A DNA stretch of 64,000 nucleotides, from NCBI GenBank assembly GCA_033032175.1, contig CM065323.1, positions 15,686,001-15,750,000 on the forward strand, given 5' to 3'. The notes under the pieces were generated by a model. That model made no database searches. It had not been told where the DNA came from and was given only the letters and a program-made list of their open reading frames with translations. Positions 1 through 12,139 of the stretch are shown here, one piece after another. Source of the stretch: Saturnia japonica. Its lineage: Eukaryota; Arthropoda; Insecta; Lepidoptera; Saturniidae. The position numbers and the translations under genes are program-made. The first letter of the stretch is position 1, and every line of letters begins with the position of its first letter.

Positions 1-117
1 AGGAGATAATCGGCTTCACAGAGCGTCATCTCCGTCGCTCGACTGACGAAAGCGACAAATCGTCACATAATGTGTTGTGTGACAGAGACGACGCTCTACG
101 AAGCCGAAAGTAGTCGA
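1..117. repeat. Imperfect inverted repeat (hairpin or MITE remnant) at window edge
   Basis: The two halves are imperfect reverse complements. Both contain a GGAGAT end, a CGGCTTC block and an AGAGCGTC block, with a short palindromic CACATAATGTG centre near 64-74. It could be a small foldback element or the edge of a larger repeat cut by the window. No flanking duplication can be tested because the left flank is missing. Confidence 0.45.
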
Positions 118-892
118 TCATCTCCCTCTTTTACTCTCTGTTTATTATTTACAGCCGGTACATAACTGTAGCTTTATTAATTTAACTCTCAATAATACTT
201 GCAGAGAAAACAGTGTATAGATTAACTTGTTAAGTTATAACTAACATCTTAACAGCTCTATATTTGGTTAATCACTAATATATTTGATGTGTATAATTTT
301 AAAAGCTGATAAATAATTTCACTCTAATGGCATTCCTGTTCCTCATTAAGTGGGTAATTTAAAAAATGCGAGGCATCATGGGATGTCTGGCAGATGTTAC
401 ACATCCAAATTTAATCATATTTTTATATTTAAAACGAAAAAAAAAACTTGACTTACTGATATTCACAAATAACCTATAAGGATAGCATAAGAAACATCGC
501 TGAGTCGGAAAGAGCCGACCAGCCGCCAAATGACACGTAGCGACGTCCCATGTCTCACCAGAATGTTTTTATGCGAAACATGCTATTAGATATTTCAAAT
601 CAAAAATAAATTACCTCAAAACAATAAACTAACGTATCTGAACTAGACCTCTGAAGTAGAAGTTTCTGGATCATCGCTTGACTTCGATCCGAGATCTAAC
701 GCTGCGGTTCGCCGGCAACCTGGAACGCGGATTAAAGTTAAAATAAAATCAACTTCATTGTAATTTAGACCCTAAGACCCTTACATACAAACGTCAAAGT
801 TAGCACCGGCACGAAAAATATTATAAGCCATTCCTAAGCTTACCCGAGTCAAGTGACTTAAGTGACACTTATTGAAAACATATACATAACCA
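118..892. other. No gene recognised
   Basis: AT-rich DNA downstream of the minus-strand gene whose stop codon is at 1269. I see no conserved coding frame, RNA gene or clear repeat here. Confidence 0.4.
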
Positions 893-1076
893 TACCATAC
901 CATCTTGCCTGTATCGCCGAAGGTTTATGCATGGCCGGGTATTTTTTAGGTCATATGTAATAGGGGGCACAAAGCCAAAGCAAAACTCCGAACTACAACC
1001 GATAATTTAATACGAAAACCCAATAACACTGCTCGACGACCCGAGAAAAGCAGTCGCACTTAGGATCACTAGTATA
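893..1076 (-). mobile_element. tRNA-derived SINE, degenerate copy
   Basis: This matches the copies at 2440-2706 and 7515-7775: a CATACCATAC start, the CCCGAAGG-like core, GGGGGCACAAAGCC, CCCAATAACACT and the block GCAGTCGCACTTA near the end. Read on the minus strand, the last block is the box A region of a tRNA-like head. The copy has lost most of box B. Lepidopteran SINEs of the Metulj type have this architecture; the family name is an inference. Confidence 0.6.
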
Positions 1077-1268
1077 ATGAGGCAGTTTGAAAACAGCAAT
1101 GTAAATTCAGGGACCTGTTCTCGGAAGAACTGACTCTAGTTGATTAAGCTAGGTTATTATAAAAATGATTATAAGACGTAGGTTCAAAACAAGGAGCCTT
1201 AGCGCCCGGTAAAGGAATACATCGTGATGAAACAAACGATAGCATTGTGGCATGACATTTTCCAATAC

Positions 1269-4200
1269 CTATACCTCCATTAAGCGAGCACCTTTATACC
1301 AATAGCTGTATTTGAAATCCAGTTCCTTATAGGCGTAGCGTGTTACCATCTTAGGACCACATCGTCGCTTATCATCTAATGATGTGAGGTCAAACTTGTA
1401 AAGTATGCAAAAGCAAAAAAAATGCACATGCAGCACCGTGGTAAAAGAGAAACTTATTAAAATACAATGTTTAACTGTCTTTCTCATTCTCTCTATGTTA
1501 TATCTTTTTTCTCTCTCTCGTGTAACGAAATATGGCTAAACGTGACGTGTCTATCGTTTCGTCCTCTAAGAAGCTTAACTTCAACAAGTGGACATTTAAA
1601 ATTTGAAAATAGCATACACTACCTGCCATGGTGATTCCGCCGATTTTAATGCATAGCCTGTCCAGGGTTCCGTTGGTGGTGCCCAGACCTATACCAAACT
1701 GGACACCGCTGATGGTAGCATTAATTATATCGCTCACCAGACCTCTGTTCGCCAGATCTGTAAATCCATATTTAAAAGTGGTACGAGATGTCAAATATAT
1801 TATAGGACATACGAACAAGCTTGACTTGCGGCTGGTACACTTTTTATTTACATACAATGCACATAATCTGATGATAAATGGAGAATGGCGGTGACTGTTA
1901 TAAGATCAGGATCCAATGACAGCTATTATTGATATGCCTACCTGTAAGCCGACCACAGTTAAAGCGACTAGGTAACTTGTATATGTATTATCTGAACTCG
2001 AAACCTAATACAATGATTTTTTATTTATTTATTTGACCTCATACTTTACAATATTAGGTACACTTAATCTAATACCTAAAAACCCAAACGTTTTGCAACA
2101 TAAAACAACTATAAATCAATTAACAAAAATTGCAAAAAGCAACAATAAAATGTGGGAGTCTGGAGTCGTCTGATAAAGTTACAGTGGCCTAAATTACAGA
2201 TCTCCAGACTCACGTTCTCTTGATTAACGACAAGTAATTACATTAAAATTAAGACACAGTGACTGAATTTTCATTATATATATGGTAGTTATGATCAAGA
2301 CAACACATATACCTTGATAAACAATAAAGAAAGCTATGATAGCGAGGCGATCACCATAATGAAATCTCTAGCGCATAAAAGATTATAACAAAAACAAAAA
2401 CAAACAAACTAAAACAAGAGTTTTATCACGAGTCTTTTACATAACATACCAACACGCCTGTATTCCCCGAAGGGTTAGGCAGGGGTCTACTAATGTACAC
2501 CCACAATTCGCCGAGTAATGTTATTAGGTCCTATGTAATAATAGGGGGCGAGCCTATTGCCACTAATCGGGCACGAAACCAAACTCCGAGCTGCTTCTGA
2601 GAATGTGAGAATTTCATAGGAAAAACTCAATAACACTTTTAGCTCGACCTGGGATTTGAACACAGGACCTCACTCATAGCAGTCGCGCTTACGACTACTA
2701 GGTTAACGAGGGAATTTCAACAGAATTAAATTTACTTAAATATAGTTTTTTGGCAGATCTCAAGCAGTTTTTGATTTTGGTTTTTATAGATTTATGTAAT
2801 ACGGGTGGTATTTAGCATAATAAAGCTTGGTTATTGTGCGCAAAAGAAATGGGGAAATAAAAAATGGGCTACGAAAGATGAGATGCCACAAAAACTCCCT
2901 GGAAAGTTCCAACAAGGGAGCGTCCATTTTGTTAGAATACTAAAATCATCACAGTGTAAGATATAAATCACTTGATAATGGCAGCAATACTTAGTATTAA
3001 ATAAAGAGGACTAGTTGCCAAGTTAGAAAGAAGAAGAAACATAAAATTTAAATAAATTGTATTCATTATAATCTTTAAGAAAGTATTTATAAACATCAAA
3101 GCCACCACCGGTTATGGAAACTTACGTATATCGTCGTATATACTATACAATTAATGAAACTGAAGTGTCTGTTTGTAATGTCAAAATAACAATTTTTTAC
3201 TAAATGTATGTGAAAGTATTTACGTTACATATAATAAAACACAAATTTATAAAATTTTTGTCTATCTGTCTTCCTGTTGGACCGATTTTGACGGGACTTT
3301 CACTGATAGATAGCTGATGATATAGGGAGTAACTTAGGCTACTTTTATTTTAGAAAAATAATTATGGTTCCGCACAAATAAAAAAAAAATGCTCATGGTG
3401 AATCAATTCAGGCGCTTAAATGACTTACGCTGAGTAAACCATAAGAGGAATAGCAAATTAATGTACTAGATAATTATAGGCATTCAAAAGACCTACAAAA
3501 AAGTCCGGGAGAGTATACATCTATCTTCTAAGGAACACCCACAATAAGTATTTTTGTCATTTTAATAAAATATATTTTTTTTTACCTTTTTCATCATCCT
3601 CCAAAGCACTGTTGACCAGTCCGATGTCCTTTCCATCTCCGACTATGACCTTGGAATCGCTTTCCATCCCGTCTTTCAAGTTATCGCCTTTATCTCGGAT
3701 TACATTTATATCTTGACCGGCTAACATTACTCCAGAGCCTTCATTCTTGTCTACGATTGATCGTGATATTTCTAAGATAATAAAAATCAAGTTAATTGTA
3801 ACTACTTACTACTCCCTTTCTATTGGAAGTCTTCAAAACATGAAACACAGTCATAATTGTAATATTTTAAGTTAGTTATAACTACTTAAGATTTAGGGTC
3901 AACAACCAACTTAAAGAACAAAAAAATGTGTATTATTGCAGTCTTATTTGAGAGCAATTTTTTTTCCTTGATTTTATGGGTTTTGACCCTTTCTTTTTAC
4001 GCTGGCTTAGTTAAATCAACACATTTTATTTTAAGTCACTTAATATCAAGTGAAACTGTGATTAAACTGTACCATATATTTTGAAGTAAAAAAAATGTAT
4101 TCACTAATGGACGCTCGTAAGAAGTAATTCTTTAAACAAAATAGAATATCTCTTTTTTTTATCTCGCATGGTAACATAAATTAATTTGACTAACATTTAG

Positions 4201-4554
4201 TTTACTAAACAGCTCGTCTAGTTAGCTACCACCACCCTCAAGTTAAAAATCGCTCCGGCAGCTACACTTGAAAGTCCCCCCACAAGTCTCAGCGTGCTAC
4301 TATCTTGAGCCACATCAAGGAACTATTCTTCTTTGATGAAAAAAAATGAAATTACACCAAAACTTTTATCCCGCCAACAACATTATGAGTACATGAACTT
4401 CCGTCAGATGACGCGCGAGCAGCCCTCAATTTACTACCTCTACTAAACGCAACAAAAGAATTAACACTTCAAAAACTTTTCTTTACATACCTGGAGCAGT
4501 TAGGACGCTAGCTATAAGCCCTAAGGCTAAAACGATCAGGGCGATGCGAAACAT
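1269..4554 (-). CDS. Unrecognised small secreted protein, four exons
   Basis: Coding exons are 4491-4554, 3586-3771, 1623-1757 and 1269-1375 (64+186+135+107 = 492 nt, 163 residues plus TAG). All three introns are phase 1 with GT..AG borders: donors CTGG-proximal G|GTATG, AAAAG|GTAAAA and GGCAG|GTAGTG; acceptors TTATCTTAG, GATTTACAG and CATCATTAG. Exon 1 encodes a classic signal peptide: MFR followed by a leucine/isoleucine/valine-rich core ending VLTAP. The mature part is acidic in exon 2 (EDDEK end). Exon 3 is glycine- and isoleucine-rich with two N-glycosylation sequons (NAT, NGT). Exon 4 is basic and tyrosine-rich. The mature part has only two cysteines, one in exon 3 and one in exon 4, so one disulphide is possible. 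I recognise no family. Intron 2 contains a SINE and a truncated Helitron. Uniform exon phase and an open frame across four exons make a real gene likely, but the transcript is inferred. Confidence 0.72.
2440..2706 (-). mobile_element. tRNA-derived SINE
   Basis: On the minus strand the element opens with a tRNA-like head: box A around CTAGTAGTCGTAAGCGCG, then box B GTGTTCAAATCCCAGG, followed by the conserved body (GTGTTATTGAG, GGCAATAGGCTCGCC). The same structure is at 7515-7775. It sits in intron 2 of the secreted-protein gene in the same orientation as that gene. Confidence 0.75.
2815..3035 (-). repeat. Unclassified dispersed repeat
   Basis: The stretch CAAAAACTCCCTGGAAAGTT...CCAACAAGGGAGC...TGGCAGCAATA...GTTGCCAAGTTAGAAAGAAGAAG is the degenerate reverse complement of 12140-12330. 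A weaker relative is near 17090-17310. No coding capacity is seen. Confidence 0.5.
3142..3566 (+). mobile_element. Non-autonomous Helitron-like element, 3' truncated
   Basis: The 5' end (CTATACAATTAATGAAACTG, AAGTGTCTGTTTGTAATGTC) and body (GACGGGACTTTCACTGATAG, CATGGTGAATCAATTC) match the complete copies at 22379-22889 and 52027-52556. The GC-rich tail and CTRR end are missing. It lies in intron 2 of the secreted-protein gene. Confidence 0.65.
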
Positions 4555-4591
4555 CTCAGAGAACTGGCTAGACCATGTCCCTGGAATGTCG

Positions 4592-4599
4592 TATTTATA
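4592..4599 (-). promoter_or_regulatory. TATA box of the secreted-protein gene
   Basis: TATAAATA reads on the minus strand, 37 bp upstream of the start codon at 4554. This implies a very short 5' leader, and the position supports the exon 1 assignment. Confidence 0.6.
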
Positions 4600-5041
4600 C
4601 ATCTCACTTATAGCATTTTTATTTCACAAGGTTCATAGTACTGGGTCGTCTTGGGTTACCAGCATATAAAAATTCCAAGAATTGTATAATAATTAGTTTT
4701 TCATCATCACAGCGGTATTTATTTTATTAATTGATGTAATGAATACCATGTAAGCATAGTCATTATGCTAAATTAGCTCAAAACGAATTAAATATCGTTT
4801 ACCCTCAGACCGTGAGACTAATCTTTGGTCTGAATATGTATTTCGTTAAAAAAGAAATCTGATAAAAAAAATGTTAATATTTCGCGATAATTGGAGTTGT
4901 TTTCAGGAATTAATAAATTTTGTGTTATTTAATAAAACTAATGCAATAAAAAGCTGTACCTTCTCCTTGTGAAATTCCAAAGAATTCTCGTCAAGTTCTT
5001 AAGTTTCAGGCTATGAATTGCTGAAAAAAATACTATTTCTC

Positions 5042-5278
5042 ATATTGTTCTTATTTTCGAAAAAAGAACACGCGAAGTATTGAATTTACGGCAAGCTAAG
5101 AATGATAAAAGAGATTCAATCAAAGAGCATTTAATAACCCCAGCACGCCGTTTCATACAACATTGCAAGAGCGTTGTAATGTTCCAAATTCAAAAAACGC
5201 TCCTGTAATCCATTTGATTTTCTTTGTAGGTAAATTCGATACTTCGCGTGTTCTTTTTTCGAAAATAATGACAATATT
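5042..5278. repeat. Inverted duplication of a ~45-bp coding-like segment
   Basis: 5042-5089 (plus) and 5230-5278 (minus) are nearly identical arms separated by ~140 bp. Both arms translate to the same peptide core, IFEKRTREV-x-NL, on opposite strands, with mostly silent or conservative differences. The minus frame is open from 5395 to 5153. This looks like a rearranged relic of an unidentified transposon gene. I cannot name the protein. Confidence 0.5.
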
Positions 5279-5639
5279 TCCAAGCATGTTTGAGAAAAGT
5301 ACTGTATATGCCTCGGCGGAAATGGTAATTGCCTGTCTCGTATTAGTGAAGTCTTCGCCCACGGCTCGGCCTTCAAACTGATACTTAACCTGCAATTGCC
5401 TATTTCACGGCCTTTACAATAATGTACTATTGTAGAATAAATCTATTCAGTATTACCTATATTTGCTTAGTGGTAGTGTATTCGAACACCACGTCTATTA
5501 ATGTGGGATTTAATTCACCGATGATCCTAATTTTTCGATGAAAAGAAAACCCTTGATAAAACCAACCAACAATAACCAGCTTTACGGACTGAAAATAACG
5601 TGGCAAATGTCACTTAGCGTCTGGACTTCATCATCATGA

Positions 5640-5830
5640 ACAGCTTTATTTGACTCACTTCAGGGTAAGCCTTCTTCCTTTTACGCCACATCCCTTCTTA
5701 TGCCCGCCTTGTCCAAATCTACAAGATTTGTGATATCGTCGACACATCACGCCACCGCAGCACTGATCTTCCTATGTTCCCTTAATCCCCTCTCGGCTGC
5801 CACTCTATCAGGATATGTCACTGGCTGGTT
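5640..5830 (-). pseudogene. Non-LTR retrotransposon reverse transcriptase fragment (RTE-like?)
   Basis: On the minus strand, broken frames give short matches to the C-terminal tail of insect endonuclease-reverse transcriptase elements: a W-R-D-x-x-x-I block followed by N-L-V-D-L-D-K-A-G-I-R-R-D-V-A-like residues, interrupted by at least one frameshift. It is short and decayed. The clade is a guess. Confidence 0.35.
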
Positions 5831-6239
5831 CAAAACTCAAATCTGTAAAAAAATCCAGCATGATAGCCAATAAACGTCACTTAGGAAAAAGTAAAATTTT
5901 GGTAAAAAATACTACTACATACCTGGCAACACAAAATAAAAAGTTATGTTTAAAATAAATATTAAAATATCTCTTAGGTCGATCGGTTATAAGAAATACA
6001 CTGGAACGTGGGAACAATTATTTATAGGGACTAACTATTCAAATTTATTATTATTATATTATATTTATTTTATTTTAATAAATACCTGATAGGTTCATTG
6101 ACGTAGACGGCATTGGAACTGCATTCCTTGGTACAATTCTCGGGAACAGTTACTTAACTCAAGTTATAAGTACATTCAATTATTAAAATCAATTAAAGAC
6201 TGACGTGATATGCATGATACTAGGTCGAAAGTACTGTTT
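5831..6239. other. No gene recognised
   Basis: AT-rich sequence with homopolymer and TTATTA runs. Nothing recognisable is seen. Confidence 0.3.
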
Positions 6240-7065
6240 TACTGTAGGATTCAGTGGCTGAGGTACGTCCCATATTTGTTCTACAAAAACAGGCCGTTCG
6301 ATCTATCATATACTACATGGGACCTCGCAAATCACTAAGTAACAAGTTTGAAGAATTTAGACAAAGCGTTTTTTTTTAATTTAGTGTATGTTCGATAATA
6401 ATATATATTAAGCGCGCGAGTTGAATTCAGTCGAGGGCTGAGGTGAAGAGCGGTAGCTTCTCTACAATACACTAATACAGGAAGATGCGAATGCATACCT
6501 TGACAACTATCGTAGGCTTATTGACTGCTGTAAATCTCAAGTATTATTTTTTGTATTTAATAGTGATCGATTCAAATCCATCAAATTGTTTTTAAAAAAC
6601 CTGTTTTTATTCATCGCCAAGCACGGGAAATGGAGAAAAATGAATCTGGTAATGTTTAAATTACAAAGATTTATTTTTTTAGTTTGATATATTTGTGAAT
6701 TAATTGATAAAAATATGTTTAAAAAAAGATATTACTTTGTGTTCCATTATGTTAACGAAGATGTAATTGATAAATTTAAAACACCGTTGTTAAATTTCTT
6801 AACTCTGCACTCAATTCTCGCGCTTTCTATAGATAAGTTTGAACTTGTCACAATTACGATACTACAAATAAATATAAAATACTAATCCCATATTTTAGGC
6901 TTAGTAAGATACATAAAATATTTTTTGTTGATTGTGTTCTATTATAAAAATGTTTAAGCGCATTACTGATTTTTCGGGCAATAAGTTCAAGCATTGGGTA
7001 AAGCGAGTTTTACTGTGGAAAGGGTATTCTGTATTTATTTACGCGAATGACGGTGACGGTATGTA
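6240..7065 (+). pseudogene. Diverged LINE 3' fragments (Jockey/CR1-like)
   Basis: Two islands in the same strand resemble the C-terminal part of the LINE at 45002-46261. 6255-6365 translates to a V-x-Q-K-Q-A-V-R-S-I-Y...P-R-K-S-L-S-N-K-F-E-E-F-like string. 6955-7060 gives N-K-F-K-H-W-V-K-R-V-L-L-x-K-G-Y. The ~570 bp between them is AT-rich and unrelated, so the old copy was interrupted or heavily decayed. Confidence 0.5.
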
Positions 7066-7514
7066 TGTAACTCTCTCTCTCTACACATTCATTAAATATC
7101 ATAACAAAAGTAAAAAAATTAAATTCATCAGGATGTTTTCCTTCACCGAAAACTCAGGTCCATTGCGGGGATTCGAACTCACGTCGATCAACGCGATGTC
7201 CGTACACATTATTACTAAGCCATCAGCTTCGTTTATACATCATATTACTGAAATAAACATTTCAAAAACATATTACAACCTAATTTACGACCTGATTTAC
7301 CTGACTTACAAAAGGATGTAAGAGGTGTCGAGTAACATCTACAGAACCGAGACGCCCCACCTGCACGAGCTGCACTATCTAAGTAAGGAACGAGGAAATG
7401 GCGATAGCGGGGTGGTAGGGTTGTTTTGCCCGACAGGGTCGCGACCACCATACATGTGGTGAGAAATCCGTCATAGTGACTCCATTTTGCGTGTCGCGTT
7501 TCGGTATCAGCCTT

Positions 7515-7775
7515 TACATAACATAACATACCATATCGTCTGTATCCCCGAAGGATTAGGTAGAGGTGTACTAATGTACACCCACAGTTCGCCGAGTATG
7601 TTTATTAGATCCCATGTAATGGGGGCAAGCCTATTGCCGTTAATCGGGCACAAAGCCAAACTTCGAGCTGCTACTGAAAATTTTCATAGGAAAACCCAAT
7701 AACACTTTACTCGACCTGGGGATCGAACCCAGGATCTCGATCATAGCAGTCGCACTTACGACCACTAGGTCGTAT
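7515..7775 (-). mobile_element. tRNA-derived SINE
   Basis: This is the best-preserved of three copies. On the minus strand it has box A in CTAGTGGTCGTAAGTGCGAC and box B GGGTTCGATCCCC, so it carries an internal pol III promoter. The body follows with GTGTTATTGGG, GGCAATAGGCTTGCC and GGGTGTACATTAGTACACC. Confidence 0.78.
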
Positions 7776-9353
7776 GATCTCTCGGTGGTCGCCGTTGTGT
7801 TAGGATTATACTAAGTTCACCATCAGGGACACATTATAAATATACTATCAATATTAAGGAAAGCTTCTATCAATATTGTACATAAATATAACAAACATGA
7901 TACATACTCTTATTCTGTGATAAATAATTTCGATATTAATTTAAATGACACCGGCTCTTGCGTCTGCCTTAATAGAGTCTGCACCGATGCATGCATGCAC
8001 GTTAATAATGACGTAGCCTTATATAGGAACTAGTGATGTAACACGTTTTTAAATATCGACAAATATTATTAATTACCAAAAAATTGCTGAAGAATTTTTT
8101 ATCGAAAGACAAGCCTGTAAAGCCGAATCAGCTTGAAGCTGGGAATATACGTATAATACTATATAGTGTACGTTTTTAGGTAGAATGCGAGGTACGTGGT
8201 ATGTACAAACTAGTTTATTCCGGTTTGCATGTATTAAATTACTACAAACGCATAAAATTCTCCAAGCTGGTTTACCAATAACTACCCAATGCTGGGCAAA
8301 AAGGCACGGGATTAATACCACGCCGAATAGTGATTTGTAACGCATACAAAACTACTGTTCAATATTTTTAACTCGTAACGCAAACAGAAAGGAATTTAAA
8401 AAAATCCGTCATTAACTCTTTTCTAGTTTAAGAAAAAAAAAAGCCCTAAGCCCGATAGAGTTGTTTGTCGGCTCTATCCATCCATTCCAAAATCCATTAA
8501 GAATTTCATACAAATAATAAATACCCGTAATTTTATTAATAGATAAGATATATATGTAAAGAAAACACTCATATACGAGCGCTTTTCTAAAGTGTGTCTC
8601 TTCCGCGTTATCTATGAATAAGTTACTAGATTTTAAAATTGACGTCGAATGGGACGTCTTATATTTTAAAACAAAATGATATATTGTGACTATGAACAGA
8701 AAACTGTGCTTTTAAATAATTTGTTTTGTATATTTGTAAAAATATAAAAATACCTGAAATAAAGGCTTTAAATATTGTTTCTTATGTTTACAGTTGGGTG
8801 AATCTTTTGATATGTAGATATTATAATTTGTTAAATGTTTTAAATATTGTGTGTATATTAAAAACTTATGTTTACAAAGAAACTCAATTATGTCTTTGTT
8901 TCATTATTCCTGATAACACATATTTTAATGCTTTAAAATATAGTGTTCCAAATTTATTGCGCATAAAAAAAATTGTGCTAAATAAATTCAGAACTATCGA
9001 TAAATGCGTAATCACATCACAGTTCCAACACTAAAGCTATCTTGAGGGAGTCGCGCCGAGGTAATGTGAGTACATATATTGAAGGAAAATATATCTCTAC
9101 ATAAAGCCGCTAGAGGTTACTTGGAAGATGGCGGACGTATCTCCACGATCTACATCTATTTAGTCATTCAATAACCTTTTCGAACTCTATCGACAGCTCA
9201 ATGAATAATCATTTTTTATTATGATAGCATATTAGAAACAGGGAGTCACTGAATCCTATAGCTGTCTACAACTAAACTCATACAATAATGTAGCCCAAAC
9301 TGAGGTCAGTCACCGATTCAAATCAATAATAAATAATTTAATGTAGGTCCTAA
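7776..9353. other. No gene recognised
   Basis: AT-rich sequence with a few short open frames of AT-biased, low-complexity composition (for example 8726-9034) that I regard as chance. No repeat or RNA gene is identified. Confidence 0.35.
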
Positions 9354-9510
9354 GAACTCGATCGGGTTTATCTTTTTTTTTTGCTGTACAAATAATATTT
9401 ACAGTTAGTTGTCATAATAATTTACTGGATTAAGGAAGTCACTTCCAGACTTTACTATCATTTACATTATGATCCACCCTATATTAACCTGTTCACAGTA
9501 ATATTAAACA
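9354..9510 (-). mobile_element. LINE 3'-end fragment
   Basis: This matches 44905-45050 in the same orientation: CGATCGGGTTTATCT followed by a T-run, GGAAGTCACTTCCAGAC, then TTATGATCCACCCTAT and a decayed end of the coding region. It is a short 5'-truncated copy of the same LINE family. Confidence 0.6.
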
Positions 9511-9751
9511 CTAGCAACCGCCCGCGACTTCATTCGCGTTAATCCAAATACACTAATATTATAATCCCCAGATTTCCACGGTAATAAAATATGTCCTTCA
9601 ACGTAAAATTCTTTATATATAAATCGTAGTTTCTTAAAACTATAATAACATTTTCTACCCTACCCTCTGCTTTAGTACAATGGTCGATAACGTAGCTAAA
9701 AGATTTTAATTTTGCGGAACTGCTGATCCGATTCTAATAATTATCTATATA

Positions 9752-10020
9752 TCTACACAAATAAATAGCACGAAAGTGTCTGTTTGTAATATCAAAATAA
9801 CAGTGATTTACTAAATGCATATGAAAAGTATATACGATAGTCATGAAAAAATATTTTCTTTTTTTTCAGTCTATTTTTGTTTGTTCCCGTTAATCTCCGA
9901 AACGGTTGGGCCAATTTTGACGGGGCTTCACTGGCAGGTAGCTGATATTACAAGTAGTAACTTAAACATAGGCTACTATTACCTGTTATAAATGCATGCG
10001 TAGTCGCGGGGCACGGCTAG
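9752..10020 (+). mobile_element. Non-autonomous Helitron-like element, internally deleted
   Basis: It starts TCTACACAAATAAATAGCAC after an A and ends GGGGCACGGCTAG before a T, fitting a Helitron insertion between A and T with 5'-TC and 3'-CTRR. The body (GGCCAATTTTGACGGGGCTT, AGTAACTTAAACATAGGC) matches the longer copies, but about half the interior is gone. Confidence 0.65.
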
Positions 10021-10650
10021 TTTCACTAATATGAAGAAAAACATCGAGAACTTTGATACTTTAATATTTTAACTTTTTAACTTAATAGAAGACAAGAAAA
10101 ATTTTAAATGAAAGGAAAACCAACTTCAAAGATTTGAGGAGTTCCTTGTTTATTTTCGAAGTCGAATGTTCAATGCCAATGCAATTAAAACGGGACCACC
10201 CTTAAGGTATCCCCTTTCCAACAAAAAAATACACATCTAAGTAAATCGGTTCATAAACAAAGAAGTTATGGCTAGACATCCATAAAAAATATTTATATAT
10301 GTACATTTGAATTTAGAACCTCCTGTTTTTTTGAAAGTCGGTGAAAAATAATCTACTTTTATTGTTTTGATGGAGCGAGACCAATTTACATTATATATAA
10401 TTACAGAGATTACATTTAATTATAGACAAGAATCAGATATTATATTTCTGGCTCGTGCAAATTGGAAGATTCTGACGTTTTGCTATCAGTCCACGTTAAG
10501 CAAGCCGATGAGTATGACTGGTGTCTCCAGAGCGATAATTGAAATTAAAAACAATACAGTCATTAAGTTAACAAAACACAAAGGATCTCATACCAAATGT
10601 AGGTATACAATTATTTTTCATATTATTGGTGTATTTCTAGGCAATGGGTA

Positions 10651-10795
10651 TATGTAGTGTATGCGCAAGACACATCAGCGTGGCAGTCGCTTACCGACAA
10701 CAGGCGAGTGCGGACGTGTTCTGATTACGCATAGAGTACTATTTCAGTGTCTGAAAGTGAGTGTTTTATTGGCTCCAAAAACAGTACAATTTCCC
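10651..10795 (+). repeat. Dispersed repeat family
   Basis: 10651-10724 is the reverse complement of 15425-15493 (GTATGCGCAAGACACAT, TTACCGACA, ACGTGTTCT). 10726-10793 is the reverse complement, at roughly 90 percent, of 13931-13996 (GTTTTATTGGCTCCAAAAAC). No coding potential is seen. These may be ends of one element family. Confidence 0.5.
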
Positions 10796-11049
10796 TTCTT
10801 TATTTTTATTGAATTAAAATGTTTTATATAGAATATAATTAAGGTATTTAATACTTTAACTTCTATAATATGGCGGTTAACTTAATCGAATGTTTTAAAT
10901 ATTTACATCTTAACTTAATTAACAGATCAGTCTTGATTTTACTACATTTTAAATTTGTGTAACAATCATATAAACGTAGTTGATAACAGTAGACAACAAT
11001 ATGAAAGTATATTAACAATCAACAAATAATTTACGCTATTTCATCACTT

Positions 11050-11480
11050 TCTCCTAAATCATTATTACTAATATTTTGCTAACTACAGTCGATGAATCAT
11101 TTACTTTCTTTATGCGAACTACATTCTGGGGGTATTCTTTCCCTGTTTCATCATTCCGGACACTAACATTGCCACCACTCACGTCCGTTACTGTATGAGT
11201 AGTGGGATTGAAATTGCATGTCAACTTATTATTTTTGATTATATTTTTCACCAATACTTTTTTACCTATTTCCAAGTTGCTATCTGTCGTTTTCCTTTTG
11301 AGGTACTCATAATCCTTCCCTTTTACCCTCATTTGCAGATCTCTCTCTCTCACACCATGTCTGGTGCTGCCGGAACCTTGTCTCTAAACTGTATTTTATA
11401 GAATAACTCCGAGGGAGATTTGCCGTTCATGCCGCACATGGCTTAGAATCTCTTCCAAAAATGGTTTCTAACGGTTTGTG
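11050..11480 (-). pseudogene. Ty3/gypsy integrase C-terminal fragment
   Basis: The minus frame 11353-11054 contains an integrase tail: I-G-K-K-V-L-V-K-N, then N-F-N-P-T-T-H-T-V, D-V-S-G-G and V-R-N-D-E-T-G-K-E-Y. This is typical of insect Ty3/gypsy integrase C-terminal regions that bind DNA during insertion. Just upstream, after a TGA, the frame continues N-G-K-S-P-S-E-L-F-Y...Q-F-R-D-K-V-P, the usual segment preceding it. No protease, reverse transcriptase or paired LTR was found nearby, so this is an isolated decayed 3' fragment. Confidence 0.7.
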
Positions 11481-12139
11481 AAAACGGGAACTCCTAAAAC
11501 TTTCTTTCAAATCCTGTTTTTCTCTTCAGATTTCTGTTTTATTACTTCACCATTGTTATTTATATCTTCATCATCTCTTGTGATACAACCAACACTTTAT
11601 TTGGAGTCTTAGTAGAGTTTTACCTTTTAAACATCAAAAAATATATAGTCCAGCAGTTACATTACTCAGGAGTTTTTCGTATGCAGTCGTGGGCATACGT
11701 TCACCCGCAAACAGTTATCGTAGTTATTGTCGCGTCCCTCGGTTACCGCGCTGTTCCCCTGCTTTAACTCCCCTGAAAGAGCGCCGCCAACACCCGCGTT
11801 TCCATCTTAACTGTAAGATACTATGGGCCCGTTCTTGCCGCACGAAACAATATAACTTGTTTCGACGTCAGATATCCCTTTTCTGTATCGATTTCACCGA
11901 AACAGTTTATCAGTTAAATGATCAAATTCAATCTGCAATTGGATTTCCTTGTTCAACAAAATCTCTCTAAATATTATATAACAACTTAACGATCAGTAGC
12001 GTTACTGCTGGGTTGTGATAAATATTATATAAATTTCGATTTAACCAACGGGCAGTGCCCCTCTTAATATAAATTTAACGATAAGATAATGTTTATTTTT
12101 ATTATTGATTTAATTATCAGGCAATGCCCTTGTCTTCTT
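11481..12139. other. No gene recognised
   Basis: Beyond the gypsy fragment. An open stretch at 11689-11970 has no family resemblance I can identify. Confidence 0.3.

Noticed and set aside
8726..9034. 102-codon plus-strand open frame
   Set aside because: AT-driven composition (Ile, Asn, Lys, Tyr) without motif or splice context.
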